From Sepioteuthis lessoniana (Eukaryota > Mollusca > Cephalopoda > Myopsida > Loliginidae): 64,000 bases of DNA. The notes below the pieces were generated by a model. The model was not told the DNA's origin, made no database searches, and was given only the letters and a program-made list of their open reading frames with translations. The position numbers and the translations under genes are program-made. Shown here one piece after another: positions 11,060 through 21,029 of the stretch. The stretch is taken from NCBI GenBank assembly GCA_963585895.1, contig OY757911.1, positions 62,697,001-62,761,000 of the forward strand, given 5' to 3'. The stretch's first letter is position 1; each line of letters starts with the position of its first letter.

Positions 11060-11690
11060 AGTGGTAGTACCTGATACGGTCAAATTTATCGGTCGAATAG
11101 AATTGCTTCATTATTTACTATATTTCAATCTTTTAACTCTGGGCAAACAAATTCTTTAAATTGAATTATAAGTATTGTATGGTAACAATTGACGTTGAAT
11201 AGACTTCCAAGTGTTAAATATCAATGCTTGAAACCATTTAACTCTGTTCCAAATGTGTAGAGTGTTCACTAATGGTTCGGAAGACCGGGGTTCAGTCCCG
11301 GGTTGAGTCATACCAAATACTTAAAATGTTACTTGATGCAGCCTGGCTTAACACTCAGCGTGATCAAGGTACGGATCAAGGGTAAAGTGGAGTAATCATG
11401 GGAATAGAGTAGCGCCTTTCCCTTCACCTCGGTGTAGTAGCTAATGAAAAGGGGGCCTTCGGTTTACCGTCGGCTGCAGTCGTTAACTTTACTTAATTGT
11501 GGGCAAATAAAACTTGGTATTAGGATAACTTGAAACCACTAAACAGTTTGCAAACACGTAAGCCTTGTCTCGTTTAAAGATTGTTACCTACAAACCGTTC
11601 CTTTATAAATCATATATTTAGCATATGTATAAACAGGATTTGGGATTAAATAACTTTCAAAGCTTGATATGCCGTAAATCACCACCAACT
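11060..11690 (+). mobile_element. SINE-2 composite element split by a SINE-5
   Basis: On +: end of the unique block (gtggtagtacctgatacgg), tandem units (gcttgaaaccatttaactct), then after the SINE-5 the units continue (gtgggcaaataaaac, cttgaaaccactaaacag), followed by the shared tail (ggatttgggattaaataac, gcttgatatgccgtaaat). Confidence 0.7.
11252..11500 (+). mobile_element. SINE-5, near full length
   Basis: tRNA-derived: A-box region in gttcactaatggttcgg, strong B box ggggttcagtcccg at about 11287-11300. The body (cctggcttaacactcagcg, cggatcaagggtaaagtgg, tgtagtagctaatgaaaagg) is repeated in reverse at 40.8, 45.1 and 47.8 kb. Nested in a SINE-2. Confidence 0.8.
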
Positions 11691-11712
11691 AAGCAAAATT
11701 TTATCTTCAAGA

Positions 11713-11716
<4 letters not shown>

Positions 11717-11758
<42 letters not shown>
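11717..11758. repeat. (TA)n microsatellite
   Basis: About 21 TA units. Next to it a short hairpin, agcccca/tggggct, at 11773-11793. Confidence 0.95.
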
Positions 11759-11760
<2 letters not shown>

Positions 11761-12119
11761 TCACAACATTTAAGCCCCAGATATTTTGGGGCTATGTTTA
11801 AAATTGACTTTACTCACAAAATTCTATCTTATAATTTTACCAAAACTAAATACAAATCATTACTTGGTCTACCTTTGTAAGTACGTATAACCTTTTTTAA
11901 AAATGTATATTTTGAGGGCATTTATGTCAAGGGGGCTGTTATATGATTATATTATTAGAAGCAAGTATAATTGTGCACAATTATAATCACAAAAAACAAC
12001 ACTAACAAGGTCTGAAGCTTGTTGCACACGAAAAAGAAACTATTTGGTACAACCATCATTTGCAAGAACAAAACTTTTCCAACAACTAATGGTGCTTATT
12101 AACCTGATTTGCACTTTGG

Positions 12120-12487
12120 GAATATAGAACCATTCTCCTTGGACTGAATGTGCAAGTTCTGCATGTGTTTGTACACTGGGGACACAAGTATGAGTATTAC
12201 ACTCAGTACACTCTCAAGTTAGAGCTTGCAATTGTACGACTAGTTACCCGGAGTCATAACAGGCCCACAACAAAAGGAACCGCATTCTAAATGTGTAACT
12301 GGTCATTTTCAATTCCCTTATTATCCCATATATGCACTGTGCTATCTGTCAGATGCAGCAGAAACCAACTCTCGTTAATACAATGCACCCTCTTCCTATT
12401 GTGCATGTTATAGTGTATTCTTCCACTGTATTTAGGGGGGTTGGGGGGTATTTTTTCTTTCAAGTCTAATGAGCAACATTTCCTCAT
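12120..12487 (-). pseudogene. Tc1-like transposase relic
   Basis: The minus-strand frame 12487-12287 contains VHCINESWFLLHLTDSTVHI, which lines up with the DESRF..H..DGRVRVW segment around the first catalytic Asp of Tc1-family DDE transposases. That Asp is Asn here, so the copy is inactive. Below 12287 decayed similarity to the following MVWAGI region can be made out. The N-terminal DNA-binding part and the remaining acidic residues are not recognisable, and no terminal inverted repeats were identified. Confidence 0.6.
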
Positions 12488-12599
12488 GGGCTTTTATTAT
12501 TTTCGGTCCTGCTTTCATCTGTTTCTGTCACAGACAACTGATTATTGCTGAGTTTATATTGACTTGTTTTCCGAATTCTCTACAACACACCCCACTACC

Positions 12600-12872
12600 G
12601 TCCTTGAATTTGCCAACACCTCCGCACAGGCAGAATGTGACATCAGATCAATTTTTAAGCGAAGTTTAACGGGTCTGAATTCACAGTTTTCTTTCTCGTA
12701 GACTGGTTGCCTAACCATAGCTAAAGAAGCCAGTCAGCTCAACTACTTACCCATTGCTGGAGGGAGAACTATTGGATTCTTAATTTTCTCAAAACAATCA
12801 CCACTAGTGAAATGCAAACAGTCTTGCCAAGCATTTGAACTCGTATCGACGTGTCCATTTCATACGAACAAC
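12600..12872 (-). mobile_element. SINE-4, near full length
   Basis: Reverse of tail (acaggcagaatgtgacatca, taagcgaagtttaacggg), core (cattgctggagggagaac) and head (gcatttgaactcgtatcgac). It abuts the 5' head of the SINE-2 at 12880. Confidence 0.78.
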
Positions 12873-12879
12873 ACATCTG

Positions 12880-13770
12880 GCCCGGTCGGCTAGGACTGCA
12901 GAATACACCGACTGCATCTCTCCAGAGAGGTATAACTCCCCCAATGAGTGTCCTAGATATGACACTAAAAAATTTGATGGTGAAGCTTCAATAATGCTAG
13001 AGCTGTGGGGAATGCGGAGTACCCCTTTATTGCTATCACCCCCAGGTCCACTCTGGCTCGGAGTGGTAATACCTGAGAGGGTCCTATATATGGGTCAAAT
13101 AGACCTAAACTATGTAATTACATTTAACTGAATCGTTTGAAATTAACTGTTTTTACATTTAACCATGTGTAAAGAAAAAAATCTACTTATGCTGAACTGA
13201 ATTGTTTGAAATAGAACTGTTTGATCATTTAATTGTGTTAACAAATGACTGATGTTTAATTGAATTGTTAGTTATATATAGCAATACTTGGAACCATTTA
13301 ACTTTCTTGACATGCTAAACTGAATTGTTTGAAATAGAACTGTTTGACCATTTAACTATGTGTTAGCAAACGACTGATGTTTAATTGAATTGTTAGTTAT
13401 ATATAGCAATACTTGGAACTATTTAACTTTCTTGACATGCTAAACTGAATTGTTTGAAATAGAACTGTTTGATCATTTAACTATGTGTTAGCAAATGACT
13501 GATGTTTAATTGAATTGTTAGTTATATATAGCAATACTTGGAACCATTTAACTTTCTTAACATGCTAAACTGAATTGTTTGAAATAGAACTGTTTGATCA
13601 TTTAAGTGTTTGTAAACAAAAAATTATCTAAAAGAATGACTATGCGTAAACAAGACAGTACTTATGCTACACTGAATTGTTTGAAATAGAACTGCTTATA
13701 TGTATGAAAATTGATTTAACATTAAATAATCTACAATATTTGATATGCCATAACCAAACCAAACCACAAA
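12880..13770 (+). mobile_element. SINE-2 composite element with expanded tandem region
   Basis: Full-order copy. The pol-III-like head (ctggcccggtcggctaggac, then accgactgcatctctcc) is followed by the unique block, the 125-bp tandem array at 13186-13640, a second unit type and the shared tail (aacattaaataatctacaat, tttgatatgccataac). The 98-codon frame at 12835-13131 only crosses head and block and is not a gene. Confidence 0.82.
13186..13640 (+). repeat. 125-bp tandem repeat, about 3.6 units
   Basis: catgctaaactgaattgttt recurs at 13311, 13436 and 13561, a period of exactly 125 bp, with very few differences between units. The first unit (from about 13186) is slightly diverged. It is a local amplification of the SINE-2 internal repeat. 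Confidence 0.9.
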
Positions 13771-14095
13771 TCATCAACTTCACTACCATCTATTCCAATA
13801 ATCTGCCAACTTTGCAACTAATTCTTAGCCTTAAAATTATGCTGTATTTGAAATTAAATAAAAATATCTGTACTGTCTCAAGGCAGTGTCACACTGCAAA
13901 TTATTTTCTCAAGACACAGTTAAACTACAAATTTTCCATTATATCGCGTTATAATAACTATAAAGACGCATGCGCACAATAGGGCAGTGAACATATTTTC
14001 GCACTCTACTTAATGTATGATAATCATGCAAAACATGATTATATTGTATTGGGATTGTAATTTTTCATAAAGTTATTTGATGACGAACGGTTTCG
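13771..14095. other. No recognised feature; one short hairpin
   Basis: No coding similarity. A perfect 8-bp hairpin, taatcatg/catgatta with a 5-nt loop, lies at 14021-14041. Confidence 0.4.
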
Positions 14096-14099
14096 CTTG

Positions 14100-14700
14100 A
14101 TTTTGAGCGGAGGTTTATCGGCCACACTGCCGTAAAAAATAAAAGTGAGAGATCAGCTGCCCTTTATCAAATAAATACAACAGTGGATCAAACGTTTTGC
14201 GATATTTTAGTAACGTGGGATACAGCTCGGCAGTTCTTGATGCTTTTACTAAGGTCGTAAAGATAATGAACCACACTGGATTGTGAAATGCCCAGCTCGC
14301 CAGGTTTGCCTCTCTGGCTTGGAGCACGGCCTCGGAATCGACGGTGTTAGACCTACCTGATTTTGCTTGATCTTTGAGGTTCTTTCAAACCGAACGAAAT
14401 TTCTTGAACCATCTGGTTATTGCATTCTGATCAATTACGCCTTCACCTTTCGTACAACAAATGTTTTCTGTTCCTTCTGCGGCGTTATGTCCAAATTCAA
14501 AGCGTAAGTTTCCGTATTAAACTATGTTGCACGTTTATCAGTGTAGCTTTCAAATCATACACTCAGTGAAGCAATGCACAACGTGTCAACGCACCAGCAA
14601 TCATGATACTACTAAACACAAATTGAACTACTTCGGTTACGTGATATGCACGCCGCAAACTAGCACTTAACAAAATATTGCTATACTTTTTACTCACCTT
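14100..14700 (-). pseudogene. mariner-like transposon relic, 5' part
   Basis: The minus strand shows the N-terminal helix-turn-helix region of a mariner transposase: FGHNAAEGTENIC, KGEGVIDQNAITRWFKKFRS, KSGRSNTVDSEAV. It is broken by frameshifts; the open stretch 14327-14115 is in a shifted frame. The untranslated leader upstream (gcgtgcatatcacgtaac, gttgtgcattgcttcac) matches the 60 kb copy. The sequence near 14670-14699 (aatattgctatactttttac) may be the end of a terminal repeat. The catalytic domain is missing. Confidence 0.7.
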
Positions 14701-14919
14701 AATAATCCCTAAAAGCCTTCTAACGAGAAGAAACTATTAAAATTTGTTTTCAGTGGAAATCTATACCCAGATATTGAGTTGAGAAAAATTTTACAAACCT
14801 TTTAACTCAATTGAAAAACGATCAAAATTAATGAAGAATTATTTATTTTTATCCTAAACACAACTAGTCATTCATCCTTCTTCAGTGAAAACGAGACAAT
14901 TATTGTTATAATAATAATT

Positions 14920-15245
14920 ATTATTTTTGAACTCTTTACGCGATTTCACACCCGCTTTAGTAGATGGTCTTTCACTGAAGCCTAATTGACAACAAGTCTC
15001 TTCAGGTCTCTAGGACTCTTCTGAGTATTCTGCCAATCTTAACAGTACTGTAGTCTGGGTGGTCACAATTCGTCTTCCAATTTCCAGTTCTTCCAGCCCC
15101 CTTTACAAGCCTTTGGAGTCAATTCCAAGTGCACCAATTACAATTGGTATCACTGTCACCCTCATCTTCGATAACTTTCTTAGTTTTCTGGCAAGGTCTA
15201 AGTAATGTGCTCCTTTTCATCTTCCTATATTTTCACTCTATTTTT
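14920..15245 (-). pseudogene. LINE-B C-terminal fragment
   Basis: The minus strand reads LDLARKLRKL, then MRVTVIPIVIGALGIDSKGL, then decayed remnants of the family's ILRRVLE-type end and the stop region. It has the same termini as other LINE-B tails in the window. Confidence 0.75.
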
Positions 15246-15384
15246 ATGTGTTTATTATGTTTCCTTGGACATATTTTACTATTTTCTCACACCATCCTGA
15301 AAAAGAAAAGAGTCATTGAATAGAATATGCACAATATTATCACAATAACTTTATACAGATCTAATTCTTTTGAGTCATTCATTC

Positions 15385-15600
15385 AATAGTTTCAGAAATG
15401 CCCTCTTAATTTCTTTATCTTGTCCTTATTTCTACGTTAATCCAATTCGATTTTATTTTAACTTATTCTATTGCTGTTTTTGTTCTGATTCGGCAATTTG
15501 TTTTAAAAATGTATTACTCTATTAGCAAAAAATCCAATTGGTTTATAGACTTAGCTTTTGAAATCTGTCTTGGCTTGTCTGAGGCAAACGCAAAAGATTA
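15385..15600 (-). pseudogene. LINE-D C-terminal relic
   Basis: About 210 bp clearly homologous to 55345-55570. On the minus strand of the better copy the order is FVNRVIYIRNKLPNSI, resembling the FF.NRV...WN.LP..VV end of CR1/L2/Jockey-type reverse transcriptases. This copy is more decayed. Family assignment is inference from one motif. Confidence 0.45.
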
Positions 15601-15691
15601 TCTAATGTTAAAAGCTATGAAATAATTATGTCTAACGATTTACTGTTATATACATTCAATTTAGTACTTTAATTAACAAATCCCTGGAGTG

Positions 15692-15925
15692 TGTCCTCGT
15701 GGTGTAATGGGTAAGGCGCCGGACTGCAGGATTTTAGTAAGCGGGTTCGAACTCCTTTCGCGCTATTATTTATACTTTCGAACAAATATTCTTGGGAAAG
15801 GTGGGAACCCTCTTATCCTGCCAGCTATTGGTTAAATAGCACCACTGCTGTTCAACTGGAAGGATGGGTTTGTCATTAAATAACCCAAGAGGTTTTATAT
15901 GGCATTAAAAAAACAAACAAAGAAT
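15692..15925 (+). mobile_element. SINE-1, full length
   Basis: Head cctcgtggtgtaatgggtaa with B box gggttcgaactcc. Core (aatattcttgggaaaggt, cagctattggttaaatagca) and tail (gtcattaaataacccaagag, tttatatggcattaaa). Confidence 0.85.
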
Positions 15926-15929
15926 AAGA

Positions 15930-16438
15930 AAATTCTATATTGACCTGAAAATGTTTTACCTTTTATTTTTGATAATTATCCTTTATAACTTTTATTAATG
16001 TAGACATTATCTATCTTGCCAACCCAGCCGGCACATCTATGAAGTCGAAGTGTCTTTAAAAGGTAACAAAACTCAGATTTCATTTAATTCAGTAATAAAC
16101 AATGAATGAAAATTTAGTTTTCGTCAAAATATTCCCCTAAGTATTTTATTCCAGCGGCTAATTTATTTGAAAAATTACTTCGGAATCTAATTTTTTCATT
16201 GTTCGCAAAGCTGTGACCTCGCGTTTTCAAATTAGAAAACAAGAAAAATCTAGAAAGCTTAGTGGTTGCTGCTCTCATAGAATGTTGCATTTAGTCAAAA
16301 GCATTTAATCAAAGAAATATCGTGAATACATAATTGAAAACTATGGAGGATTGGCAATGGTTTGTATAGACTTTATCATTCTTTTAAATTTCAAAGTTAA
16401 AGATTCAGCCCCATTCTTCACACCTTATACTTTTTGGC

Positions 16439-16440
<2 letters not shown>
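15930..16440. other. No recognised feature
   Basis: No coding, tandem or RNA similarity recognised. Confidence 0.35.

Positions 16441-16490
<50 letters not shown>
16440..16490. repeat. (CA)n(TA)n compound microsatellite
   Basis: About 11 CA then 15 TA units, directly abutting the hammerhead-like sequence at 16498. Confidence 0.95.
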
Positions 16491-16494
<4 letters not shown>

Positions 16495-16497
16495 CAT

Positions 16498-16538
16498 CCA
16501 CAGACAGACTCTTTTGTTGTATCATAACTCTTCAGTGT

Positions 16539-16540
<2 letters not shown>
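16498..16540 (-). ncRNA. Degenerate hammerhead ribozyme motif (SINE-6 remnant)
   Basis: Minus strand: stem I CCACA/UGUGG perfect; core CUGAAGA; stem II starts GUU/AAC with the G-C pair next to the core. The expected GAA is AAA, so the essential G12 is lost. The U16.1-C17 cleavage dinucleotide is kept. Flanking sequence GUCUGUCUGUGGAUGAC matches the complete copy at 48007. Both sides are TA arrays; the tRNA-like head is gone. Probably not self-cleaving. Confidence 0.65.

Positions 16541-16596
<56 letters not shown>
16541..16596. repeat. (TA)28 microsatellite
   Basis: Pure TA array that starts immediately after stem I of the hammerhead-like motif. Confidence 0.95.
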
Positions 16597-16598
<2 letters not shown>

Positions 16599-16873
16599 AA
16601 ATAAGAAGGTCCACGACGAGATTTGTATTTTTTGATTTTTTTCTTACATATGTGTTATATATATGTATGTTTCCAGCTTGTTGCTTTCGTCAGAGAACAT
16701 ATGTGACACAAGGCGTTTTTAATAGGGTACTAAATGAGACTTGAACTCACTCTTGTTTCCTGTATAGGGGACTTTTGGTTGATCAGGCTCGTTTATATAG
16801 AGGTCATTATCCCTCTTTCCTGGAGTGTGTTTATTTTTGCCGCTTTACCCATCTTTGATATTTGATATGTTTA

Positions 16874-16876
<3 letters not shown>

Positions 16877-16946
<70 letters not shown>
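16877..16946. repeat. (GT)35 microsatellite
   Basis: Pure GT array; source of a spurious CVCVCV frame. Confidence 0.95.
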
Positions 16947-16947
<1 letters not shown>

Positions 16948-17126
16948 GGCTTGGTTTAGGGTTTCACTAACAGTTTGTGTGTGTGTGTGTATTTTGGTGA
17001 GTTTTGTGTTTTTAAATTTAACATATATATATATATATAGTTTGCTACATTTACGAATAAAAAGCTCTCAATATCGGTAATAGAGCATAGGTTTGGATGG
17101 TGTAGACACAAAACCAACCATGTTTT

Positions 17127-17196
17127 GTGACTGTCAGGTTCTTGCCAATGAGATCATCAGATCAAGTTGATGATCACAAAGGCAAGAAACTGTCAC
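17127..17196. repeat. Imperfect inverted repeat, about 30-bp arms
   Basis: Arms share GTGAC, TTCTTGCC and GATCATCA in inverted order around a loop of about 8 bp. Part of a repeat related to 7895-8045 (both contain gctctat and gatattgag on the minus strand). Function not recognised. Confidence 0.6.
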
Positions 17197-17228
17197 CAAA
17201 CACCGTTATCTATGTGTCAATAGCTTCC

Positions 17229-17259
17229 TAACAAACACGCACACGCACACACACACACG

Positions 17260-17294
<35 letters not shown>

Positions 17295-17310
17295 GTATAT
17301 ATATATTGTG

Positions 17311-17354
<44 letters not shown>
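17229..17354. repeat. (CA)n(TA)n(TG)n compound microsatellite
   Basis: Runs of CA, TA and TG with short interruptions. Confidence 0.93.
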
Positions 17355-18550
17355 ATATTCTCTAATTCTTTGAAAACTATATAATTGTTATGTCATTGTC
17401 ATTTATGATTTTATTATTAGCAGTATTTCTTTCATACTCTGTATTCAACTGTGAATTTATTTTCATTTTTTTAATCAAAAGAAAATTAAATTCGGCTGAC
17501 CTTTCTATAAATCAATTTTCCAGATAGTTCTAATTTATGTGGACTAATTTATATTACTTTTATTCGTCCGTGTGCTTTCTTATTTAATATTCTTAGCAGA
17601 CATTCTTAGTATACAAATAAATTAATAAAAACCTGACAAGTTTGTCGCGTTCAAATTCTTTTGATTTTCTATCCAATCTAGCATTAACTCTTAACATTGT
17701 ATTTAATAGGCAAACTTCTCTAATTAAAATAATCATTTACAATTTGATACACTTGTTTGTATCGTGCGAACAAATGCATCTGAAATAACCCAGGAGGAAA
17801 TTTGTAGAGATGTTTATCATTGAATTTAAAATGTCTTTAAAATTAAGATGTCAAACAGGTTTATCTTATTTTCTGATGGTGGAACTTTCTTTTTCTTTTA
17901 TTACTTATTACCTTAATCATATTTGATAAACAAACAATGCTTGGGGCCAATTAAAAATAGAGATGAAGAGTTTGTATCATTATTAGTCAATCTATTTGCA
18001 TTTTCACACCAAATATTTGATAATCATTGGTGGGGATTAGGTGACAATAAATCTTCTTAAATCTTCGACACTTTCAAAAGTGTTCTTCAAAAGTCCCCCC
18101 AAATACTGTAAGCTAGACAATCACATTAATTTTTCAGTTTTATACTTCTTCGAATGTAGCTGCTAATATTCTGAGTCGGTTCAAGTGCAGCGATTATTAC
18201 AGGCAAAGCCTAAACTTCAACGTTTCCCAGCTTCTTTTGTTCTCGAGAGAGGTCCTTGTATTAGTTTTTTTTGTTTGTTTGTTTGTTTGATTTACTTAGT
18301 GTGTTTTTTTTATTTTGGGTTTTTGTTCTTTTTTTACTGGTTTGGTTTAATGTTTGTTGGTTGGTTATCGTGTAGTTAGCTAACTTAGTCGGTTATACGA
18401 CTTTTTCTTCTTTGGATGGTGTCGTCAGAGTCTAAGATTATTCTTCTTATTTTCTCGAAGAGCCTCAAAAGCATAAAGTCTTCTGTGTATTTACATAATT
18501 GAATCCAAAATTTTTATCCATTTTCTTATTCATAGTTGAATCTGTCTCAT
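17355..18550. other. No recognised feature
   Basis: AT-rich, no family match. The open frame at 18185-18379 is a run of Phe/Leu codons from T-rich sequence and not a gene. Confidence 0.4.
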
Positions 18551-18555
18551 TATCG

Positions 18556-18625
18556 CGATTTCCAGGGTGGCTATGGCATTAAATAACCCACGAAATTTTA
18601 TATGCCATTAAACATAGAAAACTTG
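18556..18625 (+). mobile_element. SINE-1 tail fragment
   Basis: ggcattaaataacccacgaa then ttttatatgccattaaac only. Confidence 0.65.
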
Positions 18626-18629
18626 CCAA

Positions 18630-19020
18630 ACCACTTGTAGTTCACATTTTTTCATACACTGAATTCCATTCATATTCGCTAAAATCCTGTATATAACCAT
18701 TTTGAAGTCTGTTTTATTCTTTACAAATAATTTGACATCATACATGCATTCGTTGACCTTTGCTGCCATATATATGAACAGAACATGTATTCTCCCTTAC
18801 GTTTGTTGGTTTCATGTCGGTTGTGTAAGTAAATAAAAATAGTTTGATTCCTGGGAACCTTCCTCTCTGGGAGAACCTAAGTTTATTACTGGACCCCATA
18901 AGCCCAACACACCCCACCCAGAAGAGGAATGCCGACGGAACAAAACATTTTTTGTAATGTTTATACCAGAGTCACTATTCGTGCGTGGATCCCTATTATA
19001 AAATATCTTTGTATCAAATT
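18630..19020. other. No recognised feature
   Basis: No similarity recognised. Confidence 0.35.
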
Positions 19021-19130
19021 CTAACTTGGTGGCAATCGGTTTACTTTGATTTGGTTTTATGGTATATCAACCATTTTAGGTTATTTAATGCCAAATCCTC
19101 TATTTTTCAAATACATGATACGACTGATTT
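19020..19130 (-). mobile_element. SINE-2 tail fragment
   Basis: ggttttatggtatatcaacc and ttatttaatgccaaatcc, the complement of the shared SINE tail, then a short spacer. Confidence 0.65.
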
Positions 19131-19229
19131 TGATCATAAAAAAAAACACTACAAAGGAGAATACAAGTTATCATACATCGCAGGCAGCAAAGGTCAACAA
19201 CCCAAAATACACATACATATTTAACCGAC

Positions 19230-19662
19230 TTGTCTTTGCCAAGTCGGCTGGGGTTATATATTACATCGACTGTATCTCTGCAGAGGGATTAGACCACTCC
19301 CAAAGGAGTGACCTCCATATGACACGAATCAATCTGATTGTGAGGCTGTTGTAATGCTGGAGCTTTGGTGGGGAGTGGAGTACACGTTCATTGCCATTAC
19401 TCCCCGGTCTACTCTGGCCCGGAGTGGTAGAATATCAAAAGGTCACAGAACAGTTGCACATTTAAACTGTGTACAAACAAATGACTCATGCTAAATTGGA
19501 TTATTTGAAATAGAACTGCTTGATCTTTTAATTGAGTGTAAACAAATTATGGATGTATAATTGATTTGTTAGTGATACATAGCAATACTTGAAACCATTT
19601 AACTGTGTGCTAAAGAATGAGCTCAGGCTAGTTTAAAAACGTTACAGACAAAATGAGTTTAC
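19230..19662 (+). mobile_element. SINE-2 composite element, 3' end replaced by LINE-A
   Basis: Head (gccaagtcggctgggg, B-box-like gggattagaccactcc), unique block (tctggcccggagtggtag), both tandem unit types and the spacer (gagtttacaaatcat), where the (ATG)n end of a minus-strand LINE-A begins. Further SINE-2 tandem units reappear at 20720-21025. Confidence 0.75.
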
Positions 19663-20255
19663 AAATCATCATCATTATCATCATCATGTCGCACCATCAG
19701 CACGGATATCCCTGACCCTTTCTCGCCCCCCTCTTTATCGTCCATTGCGTCCGGCAGGTCTTCAGGGCTACATCCCGTATTGACACAGAGCTGCTGTATG
19801 TAAGTTTGAGCTGGTCGTCCTACCTTTGCTCGTCCATGTGAAGGGGCCCACCGGAGTACATCACATATGATCTCGTCCCTACTTCTCCAGCAGTGTCCAG
19901 CATGCCTGGTTCGACTAATTTTGATAGTTTTTGTGATGGGTGCTAGGTGGCCGTACAACTGCCGCTTTGTGGGGTGTTACCTCCAGGACTTGTTCAATAT
20001 TGATCGCAGCATTCTTGTGTAGTTGCCGTCAAGCTTTTTCACCATACATTTAGTTAGCGTCCATGTAGTGCATTCATATAGCATTATCGAAACGACCCCT
20101 GCTTGGAAGAAACAGCGTTTTATTTTATCGGTCAGGTTTGACTTCCATATGACTGATAGTCTATCGATAGCTGTCCATGCCTTTGCTAGTCACGTGTCGA
20201 TGTCTGCCTCGGTTGATGAGATACTGCTTCCTATGTAGCTGAACTTGTCTACTAG
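19660..20255 (-). pseudogene. LINE-A 3' fragment with (ATG)n tail
   Basis: The minus-strand frame 19958-19659 carries RRTRHAGHCWRSRDEIICDV, KVGRPAQTYIQQLC and ISVLMVRHDDD, the last residues being the tail read through. Further upstream, thumb-region sequence up to about 20255. 5' truncated; catalytic motifs absent. Confidence 0.8.
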
Positions 20256-20730
20256 AACTTGTATGAAGATAGCAGAAAAACACAATGCAAATAGGTGAAT
20301 TGATTATGATGTAAAGTCAACGTTCAACGTTTCGGTTTCAGTAACCATCTTCAGGACTTGGATATCAGAATAGTTCACACAGCGATAGATGCTTGCTGAA
20401 ATGACAGGAGCAAAGGAAAAGTATTCAACAAAAAGGATACAAATGTGCTCACTGCGTTCATAATTCAAAAGAGTTAAGAATGTATCTATCACGTGGAAAC
20501 ATATTTGAAACGAGATAAATCCTCCTGTTTATTAAGAAATACGCAAAGACAAGTAAAATCGTTTTGAAGTCATCCATACTAAATGTCATGTAAGATTGAA
20601 TTTGGTATTTGTTTTTCTGAAAGGACTGTAAAGTAGATATGGATCAAAATCTGACAGTATGAAAATAGCAGAAAAACATTATCCAAATAGGTGAATCTAT
20701 TATGATGTAAAATCGACGTTGAAAGTATAT
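20256..20730 (-). mobile_element. Hammerhead-bearing repeat with partial direct copy
   Basis: The segment 20262-20331 (agatagcagaaaaacacaat, gatgtaaagtcaacgtt) recurs at 20658-20727, a spacing of 396 bp. The first copy continues into a hammerhead motif at 20314-20359; the second stops just after the stem III remnant. A direct repeat of about 400 bp with a hammerhead at the boundary resembles retrozyme tandems or the terminal repeats of Penelope-like elements. No reverse transcriptase is recognisable inside, and the short minus-strand frame at 20492-20304 is probably chance. Confidence 0.5.
20314..20359 (-). ncRNA. Hammerhead ribozyme motif, second family
   Basis: Minus strand: stem I AAGUC/GACUU, 5 bp, perfect; core CUGAAGA (CUGANGA consensus); stem II GGUU/AACC with one bulged U next to the core; GAA; stem III ACGU/ACGU with loop UGA; U16.1 and U17 giving a GUU cleavage triplet, which the NUH rule allows. 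All conserved core nucleotides are present. The bulged U at the base of stem II is non-standard and could impair activity. Confidence 0.65.
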
Positions 20731-21025
20731 AATTGTGTGTCAATTATTAGTATTTGATAGGAATACTTGAAACCATATAACTGTGTGAAAATTATTTGTA
20801 TTAGATAGGAATACTTAATACCATATGAGTGAATGGAAAAACCTCTTAAGAAACTGCAAAAAATGATATGAATATACCATAAACGCGATTCTCTGAACCC
20901 AAGGCAAGAAATAGAACGGTTTGATCATTTAATTGGATGTAAACAAATTATTGAACTATAATTGAATTGATAGTGATGCATAGCAATCCTTGAAGCCATT
21001 TAACTGTGAGCAAAAGAATGAAGTC
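20720..21025 (+). mobile_element. SINE-2 tandem-unit fragment
   Basis: Units such as aatacttgaaaccatataac and gtttgatcatttaattgg. Probably the continuation of the 19230 copy. Confidence 0.55.
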
Positions 21026-21029
21026 TTGG

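Noticed and set aside
13186..13640. CRISPR-like array
   Set aside because: Direct 125-bp units without spacers, within a SINE in an animal genome.
16514..17080. Frames with IYIYIY and CVCVCV runs
   Set aside because: Translations of (TA)n and (GT)n microsatellites.
19659..19958. Intact 99-codon gene ending in DDDNDDDL
   Set aside because: It is the LINE-A C-terminus read into its (ATG)n tail.
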